This document shows positions 45,468 to 54,606 of a DNA stretch of 64,000 nt, piece after piece. The notes beneath the pieces are model-generated. The model did no database searches. It worked only from the letters and a program-made list of their open reading frames with translations, and was not told the origin of the DNA. Origin of the DNA: an uncultured Roseateles sp. (GTDB taxonomy: Bacteria > Pseudomonadota > Gammaproteobacteria > Burkholderiales > Burkholderiaceae_C); assembly GCF_913777145.1 (NCBI RefSeq), contig NZ_CAJYPS010000019.1:1-64000 (forward strand), given 5' to 3'. Made by a program: the position numbers and the translations under genes. The first letter of the stretch is position 1; every line of letters starts with the position of its first letter.

Positions 45468-45619
45468 AGATCTGATCGAGTGCCGGGTCTTGCGGGAGCG
45501 ACTTCTTGCCGGGGAAGACGGCCCGAGGCTCCAACGTGCATTCGTTCGCTGATGGCGCTCCGCATTGGGGCGATCGGCCGTCCGGTCGTGCCGACACATC
45601 CAAGAAAAGGCCTGCTCAC

Positions 45620-46135
45620 ATGAACTTCAAGACCCTGACCACCCAACTCGCCGTGGGTTCTGCGCTGTCTCTTGCTGCGCTGGCCGCGCAGGCAGACAGC
45701 TATCGCTTCGACCTCAGCGGCACCTACACCGCCTCCTGGGTGCTGGAGGCCAGCCCCGTGCCCGACGAGTACTTCGGCGGCGTCGGCTTCGTGATGGACG
45801 GTGTCAGCGGCAGCTTTCCCGGCGCCACGGGCCTGGTGGACATCGGCTTCTTCCAGTCGTCCATGGGCGGTGGCCTGTCCATCTATGACATCGAGGGGGA
45901 CAACTACCTGGTCATCAGCGACGGCCCGCAGCTCTACAGCGGCCCCGAGACCGCACCGGTCTTCATCCTGGGCAGCTTCACGATGACGCCCTACGCCGGC
46001 AGCGGCGAGCATTACACGCTGACCATCTCCGAGGTGGCCGCGGTGCCTGAGCCCGCCAGCCTGGCGCTGTTGCTGGCCGGTCTGGGCGTGGTGGCAGGTG
46101 TTGCGCGCCGCCGTCGCGAGGCCGAGCAGGCCTGA
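45620..46135 (+). CDS. PEP-CTERM sorting-domain exported protein
   Basis: This 171-residue protein has a signal peptide (LTTQLAVGSALSLAALAAQA) and a C-terminal PEP-CTERM signal: VPEPASLALLLAGLGVVAG then ARRRREAEQA. The middle is Gly/Ser-rich beta-type sequence with no known domain. Such proteins are cut and anchored by an exosortase and often belong to exopolysaccharide biofilm systems. No exosortase gene is in the window. The 150 bases upstream show no other gene. It converges with waaA, 2 bases apart. Confidence 0.9.
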   Translation: MNFKTLTTQLAVGSALSLAALAAQADSYRFDLSGTYTASWVLEASPVPDEYFGGVGFVMDGVSGSFPGATGLVDIGFFQSSMGGGLSIYDIEGDNYLVISDGPQLYSGPETAPVFILGSFTMTPYAGSGEHYTLTISEVAAVPEPASLALLLAGLGVVAGVARRRREAEQA

Positions 46136-46137
46136 GT

Positions 46138-47427
46138 TCAGATCAGCGCGCGCAGTGCCGAGGCCATGCGCGCCGCCGCGCCGCGATGCGCGGCCGAGAA
46201 GGTGCGGGCTTTGTCGCTCATCGCGTCACGGGCCGCGTCGTCCGTGCACAGCGTGAGTCCCCGCTGCAGCGCATGCGGCAGGTCCGCGCAGCGCCTTGCC
46301 GCACCCGCCGCCAGCGCCAGCTCGGTGGCTTCCGCGAAATTGAAGGTGTGGGGCCCCGCCAGCACCGGGCAGCCGCAGGCCGCGGCCTCGATCAGGTTCT
46401 GGCCGCCCAGCGGCTCGAAGCTGCCGCCCAGCAGCGCGACGCGGGCCAGGCCGTAGTACAGCGGCATCTCGCGCATGGAGTCGCCCAGCCAGGCATCGGC
46501 GGCCAGCGCCTCTGTAGGCGGCAGGTCCTGCCAGCTGCTGCGGCGTGCGATTTGCAGGCCGCCCGCCTGCATCAGAGCCGCCACTTCGTCGAAGCGCTGC
46601 GGGTGGCGCGGCACGATCAGCAGCAGCGGACGCGGGCCCGGTTGGGCCGGCAGCGCCTGCCAGGCCTGCAGCAGCGCGGCTTCCTCGCCCTCGCGGCTGA
46701 CCGCCAGCATCAGCACCGGCCGCGCGAGCTGCGCCGCCCAGGCCTGGCCGCGGGCCAGCAGCACGGCATCCACCGCGATGTCGTATTTCAGGTTGCCGGC
46801 CACCTCGACCCGCGCCGTGCCCATCGCGCGTATGCGGGCGGCATCGGCCTCGGTCTGGGCCAGCGCCAGCGTCATGCGGCGGGCGGCCGGGCGCATCAGC
46901 GCCGCGAAGCGCAGGCCCTGGCGCAGGCTTTTCTCCGACAGTCGGGCGTTGGCGATCACCAGCGGTAGGCCGCGCTTCTCGGCTTCGCGCTGCAGCGTGG
47001 GCCAGACCTCGGTTTCCATCAGCACACCCAGTCTGGGCTGCCAGTGCCTGAGGAAGCGACGCACCGCGCCAGGCGTGTCGTAGGGCAGCCAGGTGAGGGC
47101 GTCACCGGGCGCCAGCAGCGCCTCGGCAGCCTCACGGCCGGTGGCGGTGGAGTGGGTCAGCAGAAAGCGCAGGGTCGGGTCCTGCGCGCGCAGCGCGGCG
47201 ATCAGCGCGCCGGCGGCCCGGGTCTCGCCCAGCGACACCGCATGCAGCCAGACCCAGCCACGGCCGGGCGCGGGCCGGCCGTAGAAGGCCAGCCGTTCGC
47301 CCAGGGCCTCGCGGTAGCGCGGCTCGGCCGCGCCGCGCCGCCACAGCCGCAGCAGGTAGAAGGGCGTCAGCAGCCGCAGCAGCGCGGCGTACAGCGCCCA
47401 GGCCAGGAACTCAGTGACCGGCCGCAA
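46138..47427 (-). CDS. waaA: Lipid A Kdo transferase
   Basis: WaaA/KdtA (429 residues) adds Kdo sugars to lipid IVA in lipopolysaccharide synthesis at the inner membrane. An N-terminal membrane anchor (LAWALYAALLRLLTPFYLLR) is followed by a GT-B fold with VWLHAVSLGETRAA, LMETEVWPTLQREAEKRGLP and GGSFEPLGGQNLIEAA. The start is a TTG at 47427 that overlaps the end of the phosphomannomutase gene by 17 bases. The pair thus supplies LPS steps from one transcript. Confidence 0.94.
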   Translation of the reverse strand: MRPVTEFLAWALYAALLRLLTPFYLLRLWRRGAAEPRYREALGERLAFYGRPAPGRGWVWLHAVSLGETRAAGALIAALRAQDPTLRFLLTHSTATGREAAEALLAPGDALTWLPYDTPGAVRRFLRHWQPRLGVLMETEVWPTLQREAEKRGLPLVIANARLSEKSLRQGLRFAALMRPAARRMTLALAQTEADAARIRAMGTARVEVAGNLKYDIAVDAVLLARGQAWAAQLARPVLMLAVSREGEEAALLQAWQALPAQPGPRPLLLIVPRHPQRFDEVAALMQAGGLQIARRSSWQDLPPTEALAADAWLGDSMREMPLYYGLARVALLGGSFEPLGGQNLIEAAACGCPVLAGPHTFNFAEATELALAAGAARRCADLPHALQRGLTLCTDDAARDAMSDKARTFSAAHRGAAARMASALRALI

Positions 47428-48808
47428 ACGTCGCGTCCGGCTTCACGCGCTTGAGCTGGGCCAGCACGTCGTGCTGGATGCGCTCCAGCGCCTCGGGCGT
47501 GTGGCCCTCGAAGCGCAGCACCAGCACCGGCGTGGTGTTGGACGGGCGGATCAGGCCGAAGCCGTCCGGGAACTCGATGCGCAGGCCGTCGATGGTGACG
47601 ATCTCGCTGGCGCCGGGGAAGTCGGCCAGCGTCACCAGGTCCTTGAGCTTCTTCACGACCTCGTGGTGCTCGCCCTCGGCGCAGGGCACGTTGATCTCGG
47701 GCGTGTTGAAGCTGTTGGGCAGGGCTTTGAGCGTGGCGCTGGGGTCGGCGTCGCGGGACAGGATCTCCAGCATGCGGCCGGCCGTGTACATCGCATCGTC
47801 GAAGCCGTACCAGCGCTCGTTGAAGAAGATGTGGCCCGACAGTTCGCCGGCCATGGGCGCGCCGGTTTCCTTCAGCTTGGCCTTGGCCAGCGAGTGGCCG
47901 GTCATCCACATCAGCGGCTTGCCGCCGTGCTCCTTGATCCACGGGGCCAGGCGTTGCGTGCACTTGACGTCGAAGATGATCTCGGCGCCCTTGTTGCGCT
48001 TCAGGATGTCGGCGGCCAGCAGCATGATCTGGCGGTCCGGCATGATCATCTCGCCGTCCTTGGTGACGATGCCCAGACGATCACCGTCGCCGTCGAAGGC
48101 CAGGCCGAGCTCGGCGTCGGTCGCGTGGACGATCTTCTTCAGATCTTCCAGGTTCTCGGGGCGGGAGGGATCGGGATGGTGGTTGGGGAAGTCGCCATCC
48201 ACCTTGGAGTAGATGTCTATGACCTCGCAGCCCAGCGCGCGCAGGATGGCCGGGGCCGAGGCGCCGGGGATGCCGTTGCCGCTGTCCACCACGATCTTCA
48301 TGGGGCGCGCCAGCTTGCAGTCCTTGACGATGCGGGCCAGGTATTCGGCGCCGATGTCCATGCGGCCCACGCGGCCGGTGCCGGTGGCGTAGTCCTCGGC
48401 CTCGATGCGGCGCTTCAGACCCTGGATCTGCTCGCCGTAGACCGCGGCGCCCTGCAGCACCATCTTGAAGCCGTTGTAGTCCTTGGGGTTGTGGCTGCCG
48501 GTGACCTGGATGCCGGAGGTGCAGCCATGCTTGCCGCGAGTGGCCGCCACGTAGTACAGCATGGGCGTCGTGACGGCGCCCAGGTCCACCACGTCCAGGC
48601 CGGTGCTCTGCAGGCCGCGGATCAGCGCCGCCACGAGGCCGGGGCCGGAGACGCGGCCATCGCGGCCCACGGCCACGGCCTTCTCGCCCAGGGCCTTGGC
48701 CTCGGTGCCGAAGGCGCGGCCGAGGTGCTCGGCGAGCTCTTCGTTCAAGGTCTGGCCGACGACGCCACGGATGTCATAGGCCTTGAAGATGGACGCGTGA
48801 ACCTGCAT
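47411..48808 (-). CDS. Phosphomannomutase/phosphoglucomutase
   Basis: This 465-residue alpha-D-phosphohexomutase (AlgC/ManB type) interconverts hexose 1- and 6-phosphates for LPS, exopolysaccharide and nucleotide-sugar synthesis. The phosphoserine is S105 in TGSHNPKDYNG, the metal site is FDGDGDRLG, the sugar loop is GELSGHIFFNER, and the phosphate loop is IRPSNTTPVL. ATG at 48808 begins QVHASIFKAYDIRGVVGQ, a family start; the long upstream frame is an antisense shadow of the histidine kinase gene. It heads a two-gene unit with waaA. Confidence 0.95.
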   Translation of the reverse strand: MQVHASIFKAYDIRGVVGQTLNEELAEHLGRAFGTEAKALGEKAVAVGRDGRVSGPGLVAALIRGLQSTGLDVVDLGAVTTPMLYYVAATRGKHGCTSGIQVTGSHNPKDYNGFKMVLQGAAVYGEQIQGLKRRIEAEDYATGTGRVGRMDIGAEYLARIVKDCKLARPMKIVVDSGNGIPGASAPAILRALGCEVIDIYSKVDGDFPNHHPDPSRPENLEDLKKIVHATDAELGLAFDGDGDRLGIVTKDGEMIMPDRQIMLLAADILKRNKGAEIIFDVKCTQRLAPWIKEHGGKPLMWMTGHSLAKAKLKETGAPMAGELSGHIFFNERWYGFDDAMYTAGRMLEILSRDADPSATLKALPNSFNTPEINVPCAEGEHHEVVKKLKDLVTLADFPGASEIVTIDGLRIEFPDGFGLIRPSNTTPVLVLRFEGHTPEALERIQHDVLAQLKRVKPDATFAAGH

Positions 48809-48940
48809 GAATGCCTCGGTGGAATGGGGTGAAAAGCGGCGGGATTGTAGGCATGCGCGGCGCGGCGCCGTTCGTCGCACGGCCTGTCGATTCGTCGGAC
48901 CTGCCGCGGCACCGGGGTGCGGGCTTCCTACACTGGCGCC

Positions 48941-50086
48941 ATGAGCTTGAGACAACAGTTCCGCCAGGCCTACGTGAATCAGCGCGGCCTCAAGAAGCAT
49001 CGCAGCGATCCGCTCTGGATACGCCTGGTGCTGGCCCAGGGCTGGACGCTGACCTTCGGCACCGGCTTCCTGCTGCTGAACGCCTCGCTGAGCAGTCGCC
49101 CGTTGACGCCGGCCTGGTGGGCCCGCATGGTGCCTGCCCATGTGCTGGTCAGTGTCTGCGTGATGCTGAGCTTCTTCTTCCTGTACCGCGGCTTCGAGAA
49201 GTTTGCGCCCCAGCGCTGGCTGGACCAGATCTCGCGCTGCAAGGACTGGCGCTCTGGCCTGTTCTTCAGCATCTACTCCACGCTCTGCGCGCTGCTGGGG
49301 GTGACGCTGGGCATGGGCCTGGTGGATGCGATCTGGTACGGCAACAACCTGTCTCGGCTGCTGGGCAGCAGTGTGTTCTGGGTGCAATTCGGCCTGGTGT
49401 CGACGGCGATTTCGCTGGTGCTGGGCCTGAGCTATCGGGCGCGCTGGAAGCGCGAGCAGATGCAGGCGCGCATGACCGAGGCGCAGCTGCGCCTGTTGCA
49501 GGGCCAGATCGAGCCCCACTTCCTGTTCAACACGCTGGCCAATGTGCAGAGCCTGATCGACTTCGACCCCGAGCGGGCCAAGCTGATGCTGGAGCGCTTC
49601 ACCGACTACCTGCGCGCCAGCCTGGGCCAGCTGCGCGGCGACTCGACGACGCTGGCGCGCGAGTTCGCGATGCTGGAGGCTTATCTTGGCCTGATGCAGC
49701 TGCGCATGGGTGAACGGCTGCGCATGCGGCTCACGCTGCCGCCCGAGCTGGCCGACTACCCGCTGCCGCCGCTGCTGGTGCAGCCGCTGGTGGAGAACGC
49801 CATCCACCACGGCCTGGAGCCGCGCATCGAGGGCGGAGAGGTGGCGGTCAGCGCCCGCGTGGAGGGCGAGCGCCTGTGCATCGAGGTCGCGGACGACGGC
49901 CAGGGCTTGGACGGCCCGCGGCGCCCTGGTCAGCGCAGCAACGGCGTGGCCCTGGCCAATCTGCGCGAGCGCCTGAAGGCCCGCTGGGGCGATCAGGGCA
50001 TGCTCGAACTGCGTCCGCGCGAGGCCGGCGGTACGCTTGCCCGCCTGTGCCTGCCCCTGGACTTCTCGAACCCCACGACCGCATGA
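48941..50086 (+). CDS. LytS/YpdA-type sensor histidine kinase
   Basis: This 381-residue inner-membrane kinase has four hydrophobic segments (about 26–50, 64–82, 107–130 and 144–163). A His_kinase domain follows with phosphoacceptor H193 in QIEPHFLFNTLANVQ, and an ATPase domain with LVQPLVENAIHHGLEPRIEG and VADDGQGL. There is no extracellular sensor domain, so the signal may be sensed in the membrane. Its stop overlaps the LytTR regulator start (ATGA), making a classic two-component pair. Confidence 0.93.
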   Translation: MSLRQQFRQAYVNQRGLKKHRSDPLWIRLVLAQGWTLTFGTGFLLLNASLSSRPLTPAWWARMVPAHVLVSVCVMLSFFFLYRGFEKFAPQRWLDQISRCKDWRSGLFFSIYSTLCALLGVTLGMGLVDAIWYGNNLSRLLGSSVFWVQFGLVSTAISLVLGLSYRARWKREQMQARMTEAQLRLLQGQIEPHFLFNTLANVQSLIDFDPERAKLMLERFTDYLRASLGQLRGDSTTLAREFAMLEAYLGLMQLRMGERLRMRLTLPPELADYPLPPLLVQPLVENAIHHGLEPRIEGGEVAVSARVEGERLCIEVADDGQGLDGPRRPGQRSNGVALANLRERLKARWGDQGMLELRPREAGGTLARLCLPLDFSNPTTA

Positions 50087-50862
50087 GCTCCGCCCCCCGT
50101 ACCGCGCTGATCGCCGATGACGAACCCCATCTCGCCCAGTACCTGAAGAGTCAGCTGGCCCAGGCCTGGCCCGAACTGCAGATCGTCAAGGTCGCGGCCA
50201 ACGGTGTGGAGGCCGCGCAGGCGTTGGCCGAGCTGGAGCCTGACCTGGCCTTTCTGGACATCCAGATGCCCGGCCTCAGCGGCCTGGAAGTGGCGCAAGG
50301 CCTGGAGGGCCGCACGCGCGTGGTGTTCGTGACCGCCTACGACCAGTACGCCGTCGAGGCCTTCGAGGCGAGGGCGGTGGACTACCTGCTCAAGCCGCTC
50401 AAGACCGAGCGTCTGCAGCGCTGCGTCGAGCGCCTGCGCAGCGAAGCAGCGGCACCCGGTGAGGACGCGCTGGCCGCGACCCTCAAGCGGCTGCTGCCGT
50501 CCCTGGCGGCCGGCACGGTTGCGAGCGCTACGCCCGGCTGGCTGCAATACATACGCGCCGCCCAGGGTGAGCTGATGCACCAGGTGCCGGTGGCCGAGGT
50601 GCTGTTCTTCCAGGCGGACGACAAATACACCGTGGTGCAGACCGCCCAGGCCGAGCACCTGATACGCACGCCCATCTTCGAGCTGGCCAGCCAGCTGGAC
50701 CCGCAGCGCTTCTGGCAGGTGCACCGCTCCACCATCATCAACCTCGACCACCTGGCCGGCACGCGTCGCGACGAGCAGAGCCGGCTGTTCCTGCGCGTGC
50801 GCGGCCATGGCCGCGAGCTGCCGGTCAGTCGCGCCTACGTGCACCTGTTCAAGGCCATGTAA
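50083..50862 (+). CDS. LytTR-family response regulator
   Basis: This 259-residue regulator has a receiver domain with phospho-acceptor D59 (DLAFLDIQMPGLSG) and conserved acids ADDE at 11–14. A C-terminal LytTR DNA-binding domain follows (VLFFQADDKYTVVQTAQAEH, FWQVHRSTIINL). LytTR regulators often control cell-surface, autolysis or transport genes. It is coupled to the upstream kinase. The next gene, an orphan solute-binding protein 40 bases downstream, may be a target or part of the same transcript. Confidence 0.95.
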   Translation: MSSAPRTALIADDEPHLAQYLKSQLAQAWPELQIVKVAANGVEAAQALAELEPDLAFLDIQMPGLSGLEVAQGLEGRTRVVFVTAYDQYAVEAFEARAVDYLLKPLKTERLQRCVERLRSEAAAPGEDALAATLKRLLPSLAAGTVASATPGWLQYIRAAQGELMHQVPVAEVLFFQADDKYTVVQTAQAEHLIRTPIFELASQLDPQRFWQVHRSTIINLDHLAGTRRDEQSRLFLRVRGHGRELPVSRAYVHLFKAM

Positions 50863-50902
50863 GCCGCGCTGGGCTAGAGTCGGTCGGTCTGCCGTCTCTG
50901 CC

Positions 50903-51652
50903 ATGAGCTTCTCGCGCCGTTTCCTGCTGCTGTCCGGTCTGTCCGCCCCTGCTGGCGTGGCGTCTGCCCAGACCCCACCGCTGCAGTGGGTCAGCAGCGA
51001 GATCCCGCCCTTCGTGTGGCGCGGCGCCGAGGGCCCGCAAGGCTATGCCTACGAGTTGCTGCGTCGCGTGATGAAGCGTGCCGGCCTGGAGATGGAGCTG
51101 CAGTTCTACCCCTGGGCGCGTGCCCTGCTGCTGCTCAACAGTGGCCAGGCCCACGCCAGCCTGGTGGCCGCCCGAACGCCGGCGCGTGAGGAGCGCTTCG
51201 CCTGGTTGTTCCCGGTCGGTTATGTGCGCTTCGCGGTGTTCACGCGCAAGGGCGGGCTGCCGCCCTCGGCGGACGCTGCGGCGCTGCAGGGCTGGCGTGT
51301 CGCCGTGCTGCGGGGCTCGGTCAGCCGCGAATTGCTGGACGGCGTTGCGGTCGCCAGCCTGGCTGAGAGCCGCGACTACGCCGATCTGATCGCGCTGCTG
51401 CAGCGGGACGTCGTGGATGCCATCCTGGCGCCCGAGGCCGTCGTGCGTGCCCAGCTGGGGCGGCTGCAGCTGCCGGCCGACAGCGTGCAGATGGCGCTGC
51501 TGGAACACCGGCTGGATCTCTACGCCGTTGCGCACCCCAGAATGTCCCGGGCACTGCAGCAGCGCATCAGCAGCGCCTACCAGCAGCTCGTCGACGATGG
51601 CTCGGTCGCCCAGCTCCGCCGCCGCCACGCCGCCGCGTTCGGCGAAGACTGA
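50903..51652 (+). CDS. Orphan periplasmic solute-binding-like protein
   Basis: This 249-residue protein has a signal peptide (FSRRFLLLSGLSAPAGVASA, then QTPP) and a family 3 solute-binding-like domain with PPFVWRGAEGPQGYAYELLR, RAGLEMELQFYPWARALLLL and VVDAILAPEAVV. That pattern (YPWARA.. near residue 75) marks a group of stand-alone binding proteins common in Burkholderiales. No permease or ATPase is nearby. It follows the LytS/LytTR pair in the same direction by 40 bases, so it could supply or relay the signal; that is inference. Confidence 0.75.
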   Translation: MSFSRRFLLLSGLSAPAGVASAQTPPLQWVSSEIPPFVWRGAEGPQGYAYELLRRVMKRAGLEMELQFYPWARALLLLNSGQAHASLVAARTPAREERFAWLFPVGYVRFAVFTRKGGLPPSADAAALQGWRVAVLRGSVSRELLDGVAVASLAESRDYADLIALLQRDVVDAILAPEAVVRAQLGRLQLPADSVQMALLEHRLDLYAVAHPRMSRALQQRISSAYQQLVDDGSVAQLRRRHAAAFGED

Positions 51653-51727
51653 GGCGTCTGGGGTCGCCGGCAGGCGCAGGTCCGAAAACTGCCGAAATCG
51701 GCGCTGACGGCGGCCTAGACTGGCCCC

Positions 51728-53197
51728 ATGTTGACGCCCGATCTGTCTCCCGACGCCGCCTATGCCGCGCTGAGCGCCCGCGATGCGCGCTTCGACGGCT
51801 GGCTCTACGTGGGCGTCACCTCCACCGGCATCTACTGTCGACCCGTGTGTCGCGTGCGCCTGCCGCGGCGCGAGAACTGCCGCTTCTTTGCCAGCGCGGC
51901 CCAGGCCGAGGCGGCGGCCTTTCGTCCCTGCCTGAAATGCCGCCCCGAGCTGGCGCCGCGGGCGCTGGCCTGGAGCACGGCCGACGCGTCGCGCACCTTG
52001 GCGCTGCAGGCCGCCGCCTGGCTGGACGCCTGCGACGACCCCGGCGCCAGCGTCGAAGACCTCGCCGCCCATCTGGGCATCACCAGCCGCCACCTGCGCC
52101 GCATCTTCGCGGCCGAGCATGGCGTCACACCGCTGCAATATCTGCAGACCCGGCGTCTGTTGCTGGCCAAGGCGCTGCTGACCGACACCGGCCTGCCGGT
52201 GTCCGAGGTCGCCGAGGCTGCGGGCTTTGCGAGTGCACGGGGCTTCCATGCCGCCTTCACGTCGCACTATCGTCTCGCGCCCACGGCGCTGAGGCGTGCG
52301 CAGGGCCCGGTCACCGCCTGCGGCGAGCCGGCGCTGCGCCTGGCCTACCGGCCGCCGCTGGCGGTGGACGCGCTGTTGCGCTTCCTGGCCGCCCGCAGCA
52401 TCCCCGGCGTGGAGCAGGTGGAGCTGGCCACTCACAGCCTGGTGCGCAGCCTGCGGCTGCAGCACCGCGGGGCCTGGGTCGCCGGGCGGCTGCAGCTGCG
52501 CTTCGATACCGTTCGCGGCCTGGTGCTGCTGTCGCCCTGCTCGACGCTGTGGGCCGCGGTGGGCAGCCTGGTGCCGCGCGTGCGGCGCTGGCTGGACCTG
52601 GACGCCGACCCGCTCGCGATAGACGCCGGCCTGGGGCCGCTCGCGGCCGCCACGCCGGGCCTGCGCCTGCCGGGCTGCCTGGACCGTTTCGAGCTGATGG
52701 TGCGGGCGGTGCTGGGCCAGCAGATCACGGTGGCGGCCGCGCGCACGCTGGCCGGCCGCGTGGTCGCGCGCTTCGGCGAGCCGCTGCCCGCGGCCCAGTG
52801 CGTGGCGGGTGTGGAGCGCCTGTTCCCCACGCCCGAGGTGATCGCGCGCGCGGCCGTGTCGGAGCTGGCCGAGCTGGGCCTGATACGCCGCCGTGCCGAG
52901 GCACTGATCGCGATTGCGCAGCGCTGGCCCGAACTGGAGCCCGAGGTCTCGCGCAGCGCGCCCGAGCAAGCCCTGACCCTGCTGCGCCAGCTGCCCGGCG
53001 TGGGGCCCTGGACCGCGTCCTACATGCTGATGCGGGGCTGGAGCTGGCCCGACGCCTTCCCGCCCGGCGACGTGGTGCTGGCCCGCCAGCTCGCCGGCGA
53101 AGGACCCGCACTGACACCCGGCGCCTACGCCCAGGCGGCCGAGCGCTTCCGCCCCTATCGCAGCTACGCGGTGCTGCACCTCTGGAACAACGCATGA
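51728..53197 (+). CDS. Fused Ada-type regulator and AlkA DNA glycosylase
   Basis: This 489-residue protein couples alkylation sensing to base excision. Residues 1–75 are an Ada zinc/methyl-acceptor domain with the four cysteines (GIYCRPVCRVRLP, RPCLKCRPE). Residues about 85–190 are an AraC-type helix–turn–helix region (LAAHLGITSRHLRRIF, SEVAEAAGFASARGFHAAF). The rest is AlkA (3-methyladenine glycosylase) with the helix–hairpin–helix QLPGVGPWTASYMLMRG and catalytic Asp in FPPGD. It overlaps ogt (ATGA). Confidence 0.94.
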   Translation: MLTPDLSPDAAYAALSARDARFDGWLYVGVTSTGIYCRPVCRVRLPRRENCRFFASAAQAEAAAFRPCLKCRPELAPRALAWSTADASRTLALQAAAWLDACDDPGASVEDLAAHLGITSRHLRRIFAAEHGVTPLQYLQTRRLLLAKALLTDTGLPVSEVAEAAGFASARGFHAAFTSHYRLAPTALRRAQGPVTACGEPALRLAYRPPLAVDALLRFLAARSIPGVEQVELATHSLVRSLRLQHRGAWVAGRLQLRFDTVRGLVLLSPCSTLWAAVGSLVPRVRRWLDLDADPLAIDAGLGPLAAATPGLRLPGCLDRFELMVRAVLGQQITVAAARTLAGRVVARFGEPLPAAQCVAGVERLFPTPEVIARAAVSELAELGLIRRRAEALIAIAQRWPELEPEVSRSAPEQALTLLRQLPGVGPWTASYMLMRGWSWPDAFPPGDVVLARQLAGEGPALTPGAYAQAAERFRPYRSYAVLHLWNNA

Positions 53198-53682
53198 GCC
53201 ACCATCTGCTGCAGGCCCGCCTGCCCACCCCTCTGGGGCCGCTGACCGCGGCGCGCAGCGCGCGCGGCCTGTCCGGCCTGTGGTTCGACGGCCAGAAGCA
53301 CCACCCCGGACCGCTGGCCCTGCCGCTGGACGATGGCCGGGACGAGGTGCTCGCCGCCACCGCGCGCGCGCTGGCCGACTACTTCGCCGGCCGGCCGCCC
53401 GAGCTGCCGCCGCTGGACCCGGCCGGCACCGAGTTCCAGTGCCAGGTCTGGGCCGCGCTGCTGCGCATCCCGCGCGGCGGCCACGCCAGCTATGGCACGC
53501 TGGCCGCCGAGCTGGGCCGGGCCGGCGGTGCGCGGGCGCTGGGTGCAGCCGTGGGGCGCAATCCCATCAGCATCCTCATTCCCTGCCACCGCGTGCTGGG
53601 CGCCGATGGCGGCCTCACCGGCTATGCCGGCGGCCTGGCCCGCAAGCAGGCCCTGCTGGCGCTGGAAGGGCGGGGCGCATGA
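53194..53682 (+). CDS. ogt: Methylated-DNA–protein-cysteine methyltransferase
   Basis: This 162-residue suicide enzyme transfers methyl groups from O6-methylguanine to C131 in the active-site motif NPISILIPCHRVLGADG. FQCQVWAALLRIPRG precedes the helix–turn–helix. A normal Ogt/AGT domain layout is present. With the Ada–AlkA fusion upstream, sharing an ATGA overlap, it completes an alkylation-repair operon that the upstream regulator would activate after methylation damage. Confidence 0.95.
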   Translation: MSHHLLQARLPTPLGPLTAARSARGLSGLWFDGQKHHPGPLALPLDDGRDEVLAATARALADYFAGRPPELPPLDPAGTEFQCQVWAALLRIPRGGHASYGTLAAELGRAGGARALGAAVGRNPISILIPCHRVLGADGGLTGYAGGLARKQALLALEGRGA

Positions 53683-54557
53683 AGGGCGCCGACCTGGCCG
53701 AGCTGACCCTGCTGGCCGCGCTGTGGGGCGCGTCCTTCCTGTTCCTGCGCCTGGGCGCGCACGAGTTCGGGCCGATTGCGCTGGCTGCCGTTCGCGTCGG
53801 CCTGGCCAGCGTGGTGCTGCTGCCGCTGCTGGCCTGGCGGCGCGAGCTGGGCCAGCTGCGCCAGCACTGGGGCGCGCTGCTGCTGGTGGGCCTGCTGAAC
53901 AGCGCCGCGCCGTTCGCGCTGTTCTCGTTCGCGGCGCTGTCCATCACGGCCGGCCTGTCCAGCATCCTGAACGCGACGACGCCGCTGTGGACCGCCATCG
54001 TCGCATTCGCCTGGCTGGGCCAGGGCCTCAGCCGCGACCGCGTGCTGGGCCTGCTGATCGGCTTCGGCGGCGTGGCCTTCCTGGCCTGGGACCAGGCCAG
54101 CTTCAAGGCCGGCGCCGACCACCGCGGCCTGTGGGCCGTGGCGGCCTGCCTGGGGGCCACCTGTTGCTACGGGCTGGCTGCCAACGCGACCCGGCGCTAC
54201 CTGGCCCAGGCCTCGCCGCTGGCCGTGGCCACCGGTAGCCAGCTCGCCGCCACGCTGCTGCTGGCGGGTCCGGCCTTGTGGCTGTGGCCGACCCAGCCGC
54301 CCGGCACGTTGGCCTGGGGCAGTGCGGCGGGCCTGGCGCTGCTGTGCACCGCACTGGCCTACATCCTGTATTTCCGCCTGATGAGCCGCGTGGGGCCGAC
54401 CAACGCGGTCACCGTGACGTTTCTGATCCCGCTGTTCGCGTTGTTGTGGGGCGGTCTGTTCCTGGGCGAGGGCGTGTCGCTGCGCATGCTGGCCGGCGGT
54501 CTGGTCATCCTGCTGGGCATCGCACTGGCGCTGGGGCGGCTGGGGCGCTCTCGCTGA
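53679..54557 (+). CDS. EamA/DMT-family membrane transporter
   Basis: This 292-residue protein has ten predicted membrane segments in two EamA halves (LLAALWGASFLFLRLGAHEF at the start; ALAYILYFRLMSRVGPTNAV and FLIPLFALLWGGLFLGEGVS in the second). Such drug/metabolite exporters move small metabolites; the substrate is unknown. Its start overlaps the ogt stop (ATGA), so it is translated with the alkylation-repair genes, which is unusual but does not prove a functional link. Confidence 0.9.
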   Translation: MKGADLAELTLLAALWGASFLFLRLGAHEFGPIALAAVRVGLASVVLLPLLAWRRELGQLRQHWGALLLVGLLNSAAPFALFSFAALSITAGLSSILNATTPLWTAIVAFAWLGQGLSRDRVLGLLIGFGGVAFLAWDQASFKAGADHRGLWAVAACLGATCCYGLAANATRRYLAQASPLAVATGSQLAATLLLAGPALWLWPTQPPGTLAWGSAAGLALLCTALAYILYFRLMSRVGPTNAVTVTFLIPLFALLWGGLFLGEGVSLRMLAGGLVILLGIALALGRLGRSR

Positions 54558-54606
54558 CGGCGTGGCTGAACGGGGCTCAACAGGGCTGTGGCACAGTCCA
54601 TGGCTC

